NCBI GenBank assembly: GCA_031841125.1
Contig: CM063112.1
Span: 9,760,603 to 9,824,602 of the forward strand
Reading direction: 5' to 3'
From: Acanthococcus lagerstroemiae
Lineage: Eukaryota > Arthropoda > Insecta > Hemiptera > Eriococcidae
DNA: 64,000 bases
Under the pieces are notes generated by a model. That model searched no databases and was not told the DNA's origin. It worked only from the letters and a program-made list of their open reading frames with translations. The stretch's first letter is position 1; every line of letters starts with the position of its first letter. The position numbers and the translations under genes are program-made. This document shows, piece by piece, positions 55,408 through 64,000 of the stretch.

Positions 55408-55989
55408 TTACAATTTTCGGTAAGGCGCGCGTGGCTTTTTAAGATGCTGGTCCCATGTCAGCCTCCAATCGATAATTACGCCAAGGTATTTCATATGCGT
55501 GCTCGACTGAACACGAGTGTTCCCCACGATTATTTGCACAACCACCCTGTCGGTCCTGATGAGATTTCCAAGTACAACTATCTCTGTTTTTGCACTATTG
55601 AGCTCCAGATTTAGGTCCTTAAGTTTTATTTTAACATGTTTGACGGCTCTCTTGGTCATTGCTGCAAGTTCAATTTTGCTGTTTGCGTAAGTTATTAACA
55701 TTGTGTCATCAGCATACGCAAAGCACTCAATGCCTTCTCTAACCAAGGTTTCCAGGACATAGTCGTAGCCAACGTTCCAGAGAAGGGGAACTAAGACTGA
55801 CCCTTGTGGGCAGCCGCAATGAAGCTTCCTCCTATCCCTGCTCTGGTCGCCGCACGTGACATACCTGTCCTTGAAGTAATTACGGATTACTCCGATCACC
55901 GATGGGTTTGCTTCCTTTTTCTTCAATTCACTAATGGTGTGTGACCAGGACACATGATCAAAGGCACCAGAAATATCTAGTGCCGTCAT
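55408..55989 (-). pseudogene. R1-like LINE ORF2, RT palm
   Basis: The frame opens MTALDISGAFDHVSWSHTIS (motif A, D-I-x-x-A-F-D). It continues with CGCPQGSVLVPLLWNVGYDY (motif B), FAYADDTMLIT with the catalytic YADD at 55705-55716 (motif C), LELNSAKTEIVVLG (motif D) and MKYLGVIIDWRLTWDQHL (motif E). All catalytic aspartates are intact; loss of function comes from shifts to both neighbours. Confidence 0.93.
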
Positions 55990-56005
55990 GTATGTGTACT
56001 GGTAC

Positions 56006-56419
56006 CTAAGTCTGCTCTCTTTTACCTTCCGCAGTACTTTGTGTGAACATTCCTGTCCCTAGGCCAGGCCGAAAGCCATACTGCCTGGAGGACAGGTTGA
56101 CATTGACTCTTATGCGGTTGGCAAGCACCCTCTCGAGAGTCTTGCCAAGGGTGCTCAGCAACGTGATAGGCCGATCGTTTACTGCCTTCCCCACTTTATG
56201 CAGCCAGACCACCTTCCCGATCTTCCACGCTTTCGGGAATGTCTGGTGACGGAGGCATTCCGTGTACAATTTGAACAGGAGGCCAGGGTGTCTTTTGTTG
56301 CAGGTCTTCCGGGCCTTGTAGTTCACACCGTCAACCTCTGGAGATGAACGGTTCCGACTGCTTTTCAGTGCCCCGGTTACTTCCTCCTTCATCACCTCCA
56401 GGCTGAAGTCTTCCTCCAA
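56006..56419 (-). pseudogene. R1-like LINE ORF2, RT fingers
   Basis: A 137-codon frame reads EVTGALKSSRNRSSPEVDGV, then HQTFPKAWKIGKVVWLHKVG, DRPITLLSTLGKTLERVLAN and SSRQYGFRPGLGT. These are RT motifs 0-2 of an R1/Jockey-type element, with the usual order. It ends at a frameshift a few codons before motif A at 55989. Confidence 0.9.
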
Positions 56420-56443
56420 TCATGTCTCCTCTTCCTCCTCAAA

Positions 56444-56887
56444 CTACGGACCATTCTCTGGAAATTTCATCTTCAGTAGGTACTTGTTGGCTTCCTCGGC
56501 ATTTCTCGTTACGTCGCCTTCTTCCATCTCCAGGTGCGGGTGGACGTCGCGATTTACATTCGGCTTCATCATCGTTTTATAGGGTTTGTCCCACGGTTGA
56601 TCTAGCCCTGTAAACTCCCTCCATTTCTTGACCTTGGTTTTCCAGATTGTTTTTCTGAATTGTTTCCGTTTCATGTTTAACTCCGCACTCAGTTTTCTTT
56701 TTTCGGCCTCGTTATTCGTTTTGTGGGCCTTTCTCCGGAGTTGCTTTATTTCAATCTTCAGGCCCTGAAGTTCCGCTGTCCTTCCGTTGTCGCTGTTCTG
56801 ATGTTTTGGGATAGCATCTCGGTGATTTCCGCCGCCTTCTCGTCCATCTTCTTTTTGGACTGGGCCCGCCATTCCAAGAATTAGCAT
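56444..56887 (-). pseudogene. R1-like LINE ORF2, EN-RT linker
   Basis: A 147-codon, Lys/Glu-rich frame contains LKIEIKQLRRKAHKTNNEAE, then LNMKRKQFRKTIWKTKVKKW, LDQPWDKPYKTMMKP and ANKYLLKMKFPENGP. A coiled-coil-like charged helix followed by W-x-x-F and P-W-x-x-P-Y-K-x-x-M is typical of the linker of these ORFs. Confidence 0.85.
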
Positions 56888-56899
56888 TCCTCAATGCAG

Positions 56900-57537
56900 C
56901 TTACAAATAAGGCCACTTCCAGTTTCTTCCTTGTCAATTTTCTGGTCACAATCCCAGTACTAGTCACTTTGAACCAGATGTATCGGTAGTCGGACAGACT
57001 TTCTTTCTCTGTAAGGACCTCCCAGTTATTTACCTCGCATCCCCTGGTGAGCTCCTGGGTGTTAGAGAATTTTCAGTTTGTAGTCCAAACCTCGAGGAGA
57101 AGCTGTTGAAAGTCTTCATCCCTTGGCCTCATTGGTAGGGAGCTGGTTACCGTGTTTCGACATTTGAAGTTACCAATAACTGTTAGCTTAATGTGCCTAC
57201 TGGCCAACGTGCGCCACTCATTGAATGGGGGGGGGGAGCCGTGTCTTGGTTAGGTGACATAGAGGCTGGCAATAACCGTGTCTCCAATGCTTACTCCAAC
57301 TCGGTGCTTCATGTTCATTTGCAGGGGCTGAGCATTTACCGCAGTTTTCCTACATAGGATGGCTGTATTTCCGTTGCACACCTGTTCCCAGCCAGAGGTA
57401 CCAGGCAGCCCACCCCCATAGAACGCGGGTGGTTCGGAGATACAAATGAGGTCTGCCTTCTTCTGGTGCCCGAAGTTCATGGCAAGCGCCAGAGCAGAGT
57501 TAGACCTCTGGGTGTTCATCTCCAGGACGCTGATCAT
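56900..57537 (-). pseudogene. R1-like LINE AP endonuclease domain
   Basis: The frame at 57537-57250 opens MISVLEMNTQRSNSALALAM and includes ADLICISEPPAFYG, the E-P motif of the endonuclease. After a break near 57245 come NEWRTLASRHIKLTVIGNFK (GDFN changed to GNFK), then in other frames WEVLTEKESLSDYRYIWFKV near 57010-56960. The catalytic SDH triad end reads SDY. Two catalytic-site changes and several shifts show the domain is dead. Confidence 0.85.
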
Positions 57538-57599
57538 TCCTCCTTGTGTCGTCTTTTTCGGTCCTCCGTACCGCCTCGGTGTATTTTTTAAGTAGAGCC

Positions 57600-58020
57600 C
57601 GAATGGTAGCGCATCCTTTGTATCGTGCTGGATAATTTGATGGCCTAGGCCTTGACTTAGGCAATCCAGCCCTGGTTAACCTGTCATTGTAGACTGTGCA
57701 GTCAAGACAGAGCTTTTCTTCTTGTACTCTATGCAGTATTTCGTCCGCAATGCCTGCACAATGATTTTTTGTGTGACCGAGCAGGACTTCATTAAGTGAG
57801 GGGATGTGTCAATTCGGCAGCGGTGGAAACCGATTAGTACGGTATAGAGCTTTTCAGCCGCGGTGAACAGTCCTCTGTCGCATTCCACGACCGCTATAAC
57901 CGTTCTGTCTTTTTGCTTATAGAGAACGATGGAGACTGAGATAGGGCTCGTTCCGAGGGTCGAAGCTATATGTCTTCCTGGATGTCTCGTTCCGTATTTT
58001 CGGCGGGAATGTCGTGGTTT
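57600..58020 (-). pseudogene. R1-like LINE ORF1 C-terminus
   Basis: The frame at 57888-57676 (MECDRGLFTAAEKLYTVLIG, then HRCRID) and a second frame (GHTKNHCAG, then EKLCLDC) together suggest the Cys/His-rich zinc-knuckle end of ORF1. Upstream (58020-57890) the text NHDIPAENTERDIQED is acidic. ORF1 is truncated or unrecognisable beyond about 58100. Confidence 0.5.
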
Positions 58021-58371
58021 GTGTCGATGGTAAGGTAAATATTCCAGCTACAGTCCTGCAAAGGGTCCAGTAATAGTACTTCATTTTTTTTACTTTTCAA
58101 TTTCTGCAGATACCCTGATTCTGTTACTCGAAACTTGTCGATCGTTCTTCATTTATCTCGAATATTTGGGAGCATTCGCACTAATAAATTTTCATTTTCA
58201 ACGTTAGTAAGGAAATGGCCGGCCGTACAATTCACTGGAAACTCCAAATATTCCTCTTCTGTTTACTAGCCCAGTTGACCACTGGTGATCCAAGTTTGGG
58301 AGAGATTGGGAGAAGGGGTAAAACTATTAAATGTTTCATGTTCCAAGTACTCCTGCCAGATTGTCTTCTGG

Positions 58372-58382
58372 ATCCGCCACTG
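58372..58382 (-). mobile_element. Possible hAT end (CAGTGGCGGAT)
   Basis: The word atccgccactg is the reversed start of the hAT-like MITE family at 15.9 kb. Its partner is uncertain: a cagtggcggatt lies at about 54256, but the flanks show no duplication. Confidence 0.3.
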
Positions 58383-58429
58383 CTTCTCTTCGGACTGATC
58401 GGCAGACATGAGGAGGGAACGCCTGCTGT

Positions 58430-59170
58430 ACGACCTTCCTTATTCCCTTCGGTATCCCGAGTCTCCCCCCGAATCTCCAGAATCTGCGATCACTTCGGAA
58501 ATCTGGAGCCAAAAGTGCCTGTCTACGTCTTCACACGCACATACTCGTACACGGATTCCGAGGCCCCGGAAATGGACAGCAACCGCGACTAACGCAAGAC
58601 AAACGGCACACGCCACCGCATAAAATAACCGTTGAACGGGTATTAATTAAAGAGCGTTTTCCCTCGGCCCCCGCTCTCACCCTATTTCTTTCTCCAGCTC
58701 CTTTCGAGCCGTGCAATTACTCGCTTCCAGTCAGGTGCACGTCACCGGCGCACGTTTATTGCCAACTTTACGACATTTTTAATCAAATAATTATTTTATT
58801 ATCTTTTCGGTATCTATAAATAGCGTGTACTCGTCGTACACGGCTATTATTTTTTTTAATGGTTCTAGAAGTACGTATTAAATTGTAGTGGTTATTTGGG
58901 CACCGCACCGCCGCACCGCATCAAAATGTAGGCGTGAGTAAGTGTCGAGTGGACAGGTGTCGTGACGGGCGCGTTCTTTGTCAGCCGTGGCGCATTTTCG
59001 GCCGGTCGCAATCCTTCCAAAAGGCGAGATTTCGGCGTGAGAATGTTCCTTCCAGTAACCCACTGACGTAGAAAGGTCTGCGCGGTGTCGGTGTGTGATC
59101 GCCATTTTGTAGCGTTGCCGCATGAATCCGTCGTCTGCTGTTGCTGCGTCACGCTTTCAGACTTCCTTGA
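58430..59170. other. CpG-dense unique sequence, no recognised gene
   Basis: It is dense in CpG, including cggattccgaggccccgg and cgtcaccggcgcacg. A tataaatagcgtgtactcgt stretch at about 58815 resembles a TATA-containing element beside an imperfect inverted repeat, but no transcript can be inferred. Confidence 0.3.
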
Positions 59171-60780
59171 GTGTCACTCTGAACATCTCGCACTTACCCC
59201 ATGATGTTCAAGTAGGTGCGGGAAGGAAATCATGAGGGAGGGGTAGTTCTGCATAAATTCAATCCTAATTAGGGTGATGTGGAGGGGGGGGGCTAAGAAT
59301 TAGAAGCCGGGTGATACAATCGCAATTTCAGAACCATGGGAGACGGCCTTATTCTGCAACGATATGTTTGGTAGAACGTGTGGCAATGCGCGCATGCCCA
59401 AGTGGCTCCCCAGACTCCGGACCCCTGGTCCCGCAATCTTCCCTTTTCCCAACGATACGCTGTACTTTTTCAAAGTAAACAGCTAGGATTTTGACATGGG
59501 CGGCAACTTTAGCGGTACTCACAGGCTCGAGCACCTGGTGAGAGTTTTTGAGCGCCACATGGGAAAATCAATATCTGAGGTGGACGGGGAAGGTAGAGGT
59601 ATCTCAAAAGACTCGGAGACGGGAGGAGAGAGTCGAACCAAGTTGAGCACCATATGAGAAAAATAGAGGTTGCCGTCTGTGGATCTTGAAATTCTGTAAT
59701 CCTGTTTCTTAGAAGCCCACAAAATCCGTCCGGTCCGAACAGAGGTTTGAGATTCACCTACTTTTCTGTGTGGAACAATTTTTGATTTTTGCTTCGCCGA
59801 ATCCGGAAATCCTATCAGTCGGAGATGGTACCCTTTTGCTTTCCACACCTCAATCTTGTAACAGTAATTGAAGATTTTTTCAAAGTTTTATTTTGTATCA
59901 GCCGTTTCTCCTTCTTCGGGTTGAAGGAAAATGGGGGTCCAACGTATTTACCCGGTCATGCACCGTTTCGTGTAAGCGAGCTTCCCTTACAGTTTCCTTT
60001 GTCGAAGGAAGGAGGCAGCCCTCCCAGCGCCATTGCTCACGTTCGTGCCATTCTCAAGACCTCTGTCTTCGAGGGCGATGGTGTTGGAAAAGAAAGCCCT
60101 CCTTGGGCTGCCAACCGCGAGAAATATCCTAGCTAAGCAAGTGAATCTGATCTCCGTCTTGACCTACTTCTGTGTGTGCAGGCTTGCTCTCCTCCATGAG
60201 CGTAGACGAGTGACTTCACCTTATGCATATCAGGCTTGTACAACAGTGCTCGTAATTCGCAACTCCTAATTTCGTAAAAAAACGCACTTCGATAATACGT
60301 ACTCCCTGAATTCGAAAATTATGCAGAACTTTCAAACTTTTCCAACTTTTTCGCCGCATAATCTCGAGTCGATCGTTCGACGTATAAGAAAGAAGATTAA
60401 AAGAAAGTGCTTTCGCGCGGACATGTTGGATACGACTTTTCTGTATGTCATTTTCACTTTCAGCCACGGCGAGAGCCATTACGATATTTCTTTATTTCTT
60501 CGCGAAACTTCGATGTTACCCAAGGTTACGGATATCTACATTGTAGATGGCTGCGTATTACACGCATGTAGCCTTTGTGCATCCCAGACGAATGTCTTCG
60601 ACCGTTTCAAGGCACTATACGTGTAATTTTCCACGAAAAAATTTTGAAGTTGAAAAGTGTCGGTCGACGGGTGGACTGATACGAGAGCAAAATGAACTCG
60701 TGTATTTATCGAGTAAAAAAGACAAGAAGCTCCACCCCCGTCCCGCAAAGTGGATGTAGGAGTTGCAGACGGTGTCGTAA
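59170..60780. other. No recognised gene; contains repeat B copy
   Basis: Overlapping frames of 70-115 codons on both strands lack motifs. From 60240 to 60700 the DNA is CpG-enriched. Confidence 0.3.
59495..59680 (-). repeat. Dispersed repeat family B, copy 2
   Basis: It is the reverse-orientation partner of 32020-32200, sharing ctcgagcctgtgagtaccgc, gatacctctaccttcc and tggtgctcaacttggttcga on its minus strand. Confidence 0.65.
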
Positions 60781-60789
60781 TTTTGTTCT

Positions 60790-61630
60790 TGTTGTTTACA
60801 ATTTGGCACTCCTGATCTCAAATTTTGTGCCCTTCTCCCTTCTGAGATATTCAAAAACGGTGGATGAGGGCTGATGATATGCATCCTTTATTGCATTTCC
60901 AGATCGTAAAAATGTTGTGCTAATAGCCCCAAATTTTGTGCCGCTCCGGCCGAGGTATTCTCCCCTGAAACTTGTGGCTGGTGACATAGCATCTTCCCAA
61001 ATTTATTTCTGGGGTTGTGAGCGACGCTATTGTTTTGTGCTACCACTTTCAAACTAGGTGACCGATCCCCTCCCGATATATTGTGATTTATGATAGGAGC
61101 TGTCAAGTATGAGTAGGTACAGCTAGGTACTATTTAGGGGCAACGGTGTTTGGTATATTAGAAAATTGCTGTTACAATAACCCTGGATTGCATAATGACA
61201 TACCAACTGTTAGAATACTATTAGGGCACGAGGGAGAAGTGAGAAAAAGATGAGGAGAAAAATGGGAATCTAGGGACATTCTCCTTTTGAAATTTGACTC
61301 GGAGTCTTGAGAGCTTCTCGAATCTAGTACCGTTTTTATACGGAAATCGAAATTTATACCCTCCCAAGTTCTCCACTGAGGACACTGGGAGGGGTGGTCT
61401 TACAACGTATGTAGCGTCCTAAATTGGTTCCAAAGTTCGTAATGTTGTGCTCATTTTGCGTATATTTCAAAAGCTCAGTTGAGGGGGTACGGATGAGACG
61501 CTGATAACATACACTTTTCAACTTTGAAATTGAGTAATGATTTTGTACTAGGGAGGTGCTGTTTTCCACCCTCAACCCCGGATTTTGTGCTTCCTCCCTT
61601 CCAAGATATTCCTAGCCGGTAACCCTCACA
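60790..61630 (+). repeat. Degenerate tandem array, about 118-120-bp unit
   Basis: The block aaattttgtgcc, then a pyrimidine/GC stretch, then gagatattc or gaggtattc occurs near 60817, 60935 and, more decayed, near 61445 and 61570. Each is followed by gaNaNNgctgataNcat and tgcatttc/caactttg-like text. Heavy divergence suggests an old satellite. Confidence 0.5.
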
Positions 61631-61634
61631 CATT

Positions 61635-62570
61635 TGTATGTCTCCAATCTCTAGCTACATGTGGGAATATCTCAATTAGGGGGAGGCATAAAATTCAGGG
61701 TTAATTGGCTCAAAATTGTGCAAACTGGCGACTTGGAATATTTACTTGGGGCAACGGTGACAGCTGCTCGTTTCATTTTAGGGGGCAAGAGAATTTTTGT
61801 ATTCGAATGACTTTTTTTGTTCAGAAATTTGGATTTTGTACTAACAAATATTCCATTTTTCGTTTACGGTAATTTCCAAATACCGAGTCAAAAATGTTGA
61901 TAAAGAATTCAGCTACACTGAAAACTTGACGTCGCCCTTCTGTCTCTTTTGGTATTCCAATTTTGAACTCTAACCTAAACTAAGAGTTCATCTGTTCTGA
62001 AGTTGATCGCCTTGAATCCTGTTCGCTGAAATCAACAAAGCACCAACCAGATGTGCCAGATGTGTGTTCGGATGACAATCTGGCTGTATCGTGCTGAGCT
62101 GCTTTCTATCTGTTATCTCGGACTTCAGATCCTTTTTGATGCAGCTCTAGGAAGGGAGGATAGGTCGTAAAAGAAAGACAGTTTTGGTCCAGACATGTCG
62201 ACATGTGACGCCGAATGACAGAAAAAACAAAAAATGCAGATGAGTAAGATATTGCAATCAGCACTAAAATTACGGAAAAGTAAGAAGTAAGAAATGACAG
62301 AAAATTTAGAAACTGTATTAAAAGTGAGAAATAATAAAAACGTAAGAAATTACCGAAATGTAACGGGCATTATAGAAAAGCAAGTAACTACAAAAAATTA
62401 AGACATTAAATCTACAAGTGTATAAAATTAGAAAAAGTAATAAGTTGTAGGAAAATGAGGAATTATGGAACGTGTTAGAAATCTGAGCAAAAAGGAAAAC
62501 TGCGGATGTGTGAATGGAAAATAAAGTAACATACAAAAAATTATATCTCGGTGTCATTCTGCGACCCCCC
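61635..62570. other. No recognised gene
   Basis: AT-rich from about 62270 with repeated gtaagaaat/taagaaNtta words. A 103-codon minus frame (62318-62629) of hydrophobic residues is low-complexity. Confidence 0.3.
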
Positions 62571-62575
62571 TTCAA

Positions 62576-62770
62576 CGTGACGGTTCCCTGATTACAGGAT
62601 GGCCACTTGGTTATTTTTTTCCGTTTCAAGTCATTTTTGGTTATTTTCCCCCAGAATGGTCATTTAAGTCAGCGTGACGGTTCCTTGCTTACAGGGTGGC
62701 CACTTGGTCATTTTTTTCCGTTTTAAGCCATTTTTGGTCATTTTCCCCCAGAATGGTCATTTAAGTCATT
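62576..62770 (+). repeat. Tandem duplication, 97-bp period
   Basis: Two copies each contain cgtgacggttcc, ttacagg, tggccacttggt, catttttggt, tattttcccccagaatggtc and atttaagtca. They differ at only a few positions, so the duplication is recent compared with neighbouring repeats. Confidence 0.92.
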
Positions 62771-62774
62771 TTTA

Positions 62775-63765
62775 GGGAAGTTTCTCCTTCAAATTTTGGA
62801 AATTCTGATTGTGAGAAAAATTATTTTGTTCCATGATTTTGTGCGTCTTCTGTGCTGTGTAAACAAAATTCAAATTCAAATTCTCAGCCGATAACAGCAA
62901 AAACTCCCAACACAAATCGTGCTAGTCAATTGGATAGAGGAAGCACGAAAAAGAAGGAAAATATTGCAAATGGTCTTTACTTCTGGTCATTTTTCGTTAT
63001 TTAATAAGGAAATTTTTCCATTTTCCCCTGAAATTTCGAGTGGTTACGCTGTGTTTTGTTCTATGAGCATCGATTTCATTCTGTCTGTGTGTCTGTATAT
63101 CTGTTCATTTCTCTGTTTGACTTGACCTTGGTGTGACAGATGTGTTTCTGCGATTATAGATTGTCAACATACTTGGCGGTGGCGAGCAAATAAAGTGCTG
63201 GAAAAAATGAAGTCGAGAGCCAAGTTATAGGGTCGAGGACAGGGTCAAACATGAGCAGATGCGTTGGTCTTTCCTGTACCTTTGAGCCCCACTGAGTTGT
63301 GATATTCCCCGTAATCATAGATGTTCCTTAATTCGGACATGCCAGTCAGTAACTATTTCATTGTGTGTTAATCGGTTTAGTTTTATGTATTTTTCTCGGA
63401 AGAGGCAAAGGGGGATGCGGAGATCAGGTTTGTAATCCATGAATAGGGTTCATTTTCAGTTGAATTTTGTATTTTGTAACCATCAGGTCTGGGATGATGG
63501 TATGTGCGTGTTTATAATATATCCAAACTTTGGGAATTGTCACCCCTACCACTTTCTCTAATTTCCGTTACTCAGCCCAAAACCTCCTCAGAATGTAACT
63601 TTCTCAATTCTGCATTCGGGTTCAGATTAAAGATCAGTTTTCAATAAGTAAATTAGTCAAATGGTTATGGAGTAAAATATGAGAAAGGATTCAATTGTTA
63701 ACCAAATCTTAAGAAATCTTGAGGAGTCTCAACGGAGCTTTAACGAATCTTAACGTACTCCTAAG
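62775..63765. other. No recognised gene
   Basis: No motif or repeat is seen apart from a ctgtctgtgtgtctgt short repeat near 63080. Confidence 0.3.
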
Positions 63766-63771
63766 GATTTG

Positions 63772-64000
63772 CTTTCAAAAGAATATTTCCACCAATGGTC
63801 TGCGATTCCATATTTTCCAATGGGTGATATTACAAGTTCCAACAATTTACGGACGTACAAAATCAACAATCAGTTCACTTGCTTAGAATCTTTCCATCAA
63901 TGCTCGACGATTCAATCTTTTCCAATAGGTGATATTGCAAGTTCTAACACTTGACGGACACGAGAATCGGGAATCGCTTCAGTTGCTTTCAAGAGAATCT
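63772..64000 (+). repeat. Tandem array, 105-bp period, runs off right edge
   Basis: The block ttttccaatNggtgatatt, then caagttcNaaca occurs at 63813 and 63918, and a third unit begins with agaatct at the last bases. Each unit has tttccaNcaatg, cgattc and ttcactt/ttcagttgctt. The array continues outside the window. Confidence 0.8.

Larger units (their letters stand above)
54610..58100 (-). mobile_element. R1-like LINE, nearly full length, decayed
   Basis: Going from high to low coordinate: an ORF1 end (about 58020-57600), an AP endonuclease (57540-56900), a charged linker (56890-56430), RT (56420-55400), a C-terminal tail with knuckle (55400-54680) and a 3' region near 54640 containing cccgaaagggtgtagg, akin to the ctcgaaagggtag tail of the other R1-like copies. 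It is the most complete LINE in the window but carries frameshifts between most segments and is not functional. Confidence 0.9.

Noticed and set aside
54256..58382. hAT element enclosing the 54.6-58.1 kb LINE
   Set aside because: CAGTGGCGGAT-type words stand at both ends, but the flanks (tccggcgc and cttctctt) are not duplicates, so they are probably unrelated relics.
58810..58850. Promoter with TATA box (tataaatag)
   Set aside because: A single TATA-like word with no downstream gene or initiator context is not enough.
1..64000. A new defence-type or multi-gene biosynthetic system
   Set aside because: No cluster of intact, co-oriented genes exists. Every recognised ORF belongs to a mobile element and nearly all are broken.

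Overview
The window is eukaryotic nuclear DNA, most likely from an insect. The evidence is the repertoire of mobile elements (R1/Jockey-like, RTE-like, Penelope, gypsy, hAT, Tigger and Harbinger-like elements plus a tRNA-derived SINE), the lack of any operon-like gene packing, and AT-rich noncoding DNA interrupted by CpG-dense islands. Such islands suit a lightly methylated insect genome; a hymenopteran is possible but unproven. I recognise no intact host protein gene, rRNA or functional tRNA. Almost everything that can be named is a transposable element, usually broken.

Layout. 0-9 kb: hAT-type relics and MITEs, an RT fragment (1.0-1.3 kb), an RTE-like tail (4.9-5.6 kb), a SINE (6.2-6.4 kb) and the C-terminal tail of a LINE (8.1-8.6 kb). 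9.0-11.9 kb: a satellite of about 150 bp with an inverted monomer, bracketed by copies of a second repeat. 11.9-20 kb: mostly unrecognised sequence with CpG-dense islands, a TTAGC-rich stretch, a small hAT-like MITE and a 219-bp tandem duplication. 20.0-21.4 kb: a Jockey-like RT pseudogene. 23.3-24.8 kb: Jockey-like EN/RT pieces in non-canonical order. 25.1-29.6 kb: a hAT copy, an RTE-like RT, an element with internal tandem repeats, a MITE and a second SINE. 30.2-31.5 kb and 34.2-34.8 kb: AT-rich islands with Lys/Asn/Asp/Glu-rich reading frames that look like a decayed Polinton/Maverick-type element. 32-37 kb: a satellite of about 160 bp in two places and opposite orientations. 39.4-43.5 kb: a Russian-doll nest of DNA transposons and LINE remnants, whose order is given by target-site duplications. 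44.8-47 kb: LINE, gypsy and Penelope fragments. 47.7-50.6 kb: two tail-to-tail copies of a Harbinger-like derivative, one interrupted by a 979-bp LINE copy with a 15-bp duplication. 51.0-52.3 kb: a deleted Tigger element. 52.3-52.5 kb: the third SINE. 53.0-54.25 kb: the strongest CpG-dense block. 54.6-58.1 kb: the most complete LINE, on the minus strand. 58.4-64 kb: CpG-dense and unrecognised sequence with degenerate tandem repeats, the last of which runs off the right edge.

These elements do not form a pathway. What they give is an insertion history, read from at least nine target-site duplications, and a probable SINE/LINE partnership (shared 3' end). The CpG-dense islands are the best candidates for host regulatory or untranslated sequence. 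Sequence similarities and protein families were recognised by eye; no database was searched.
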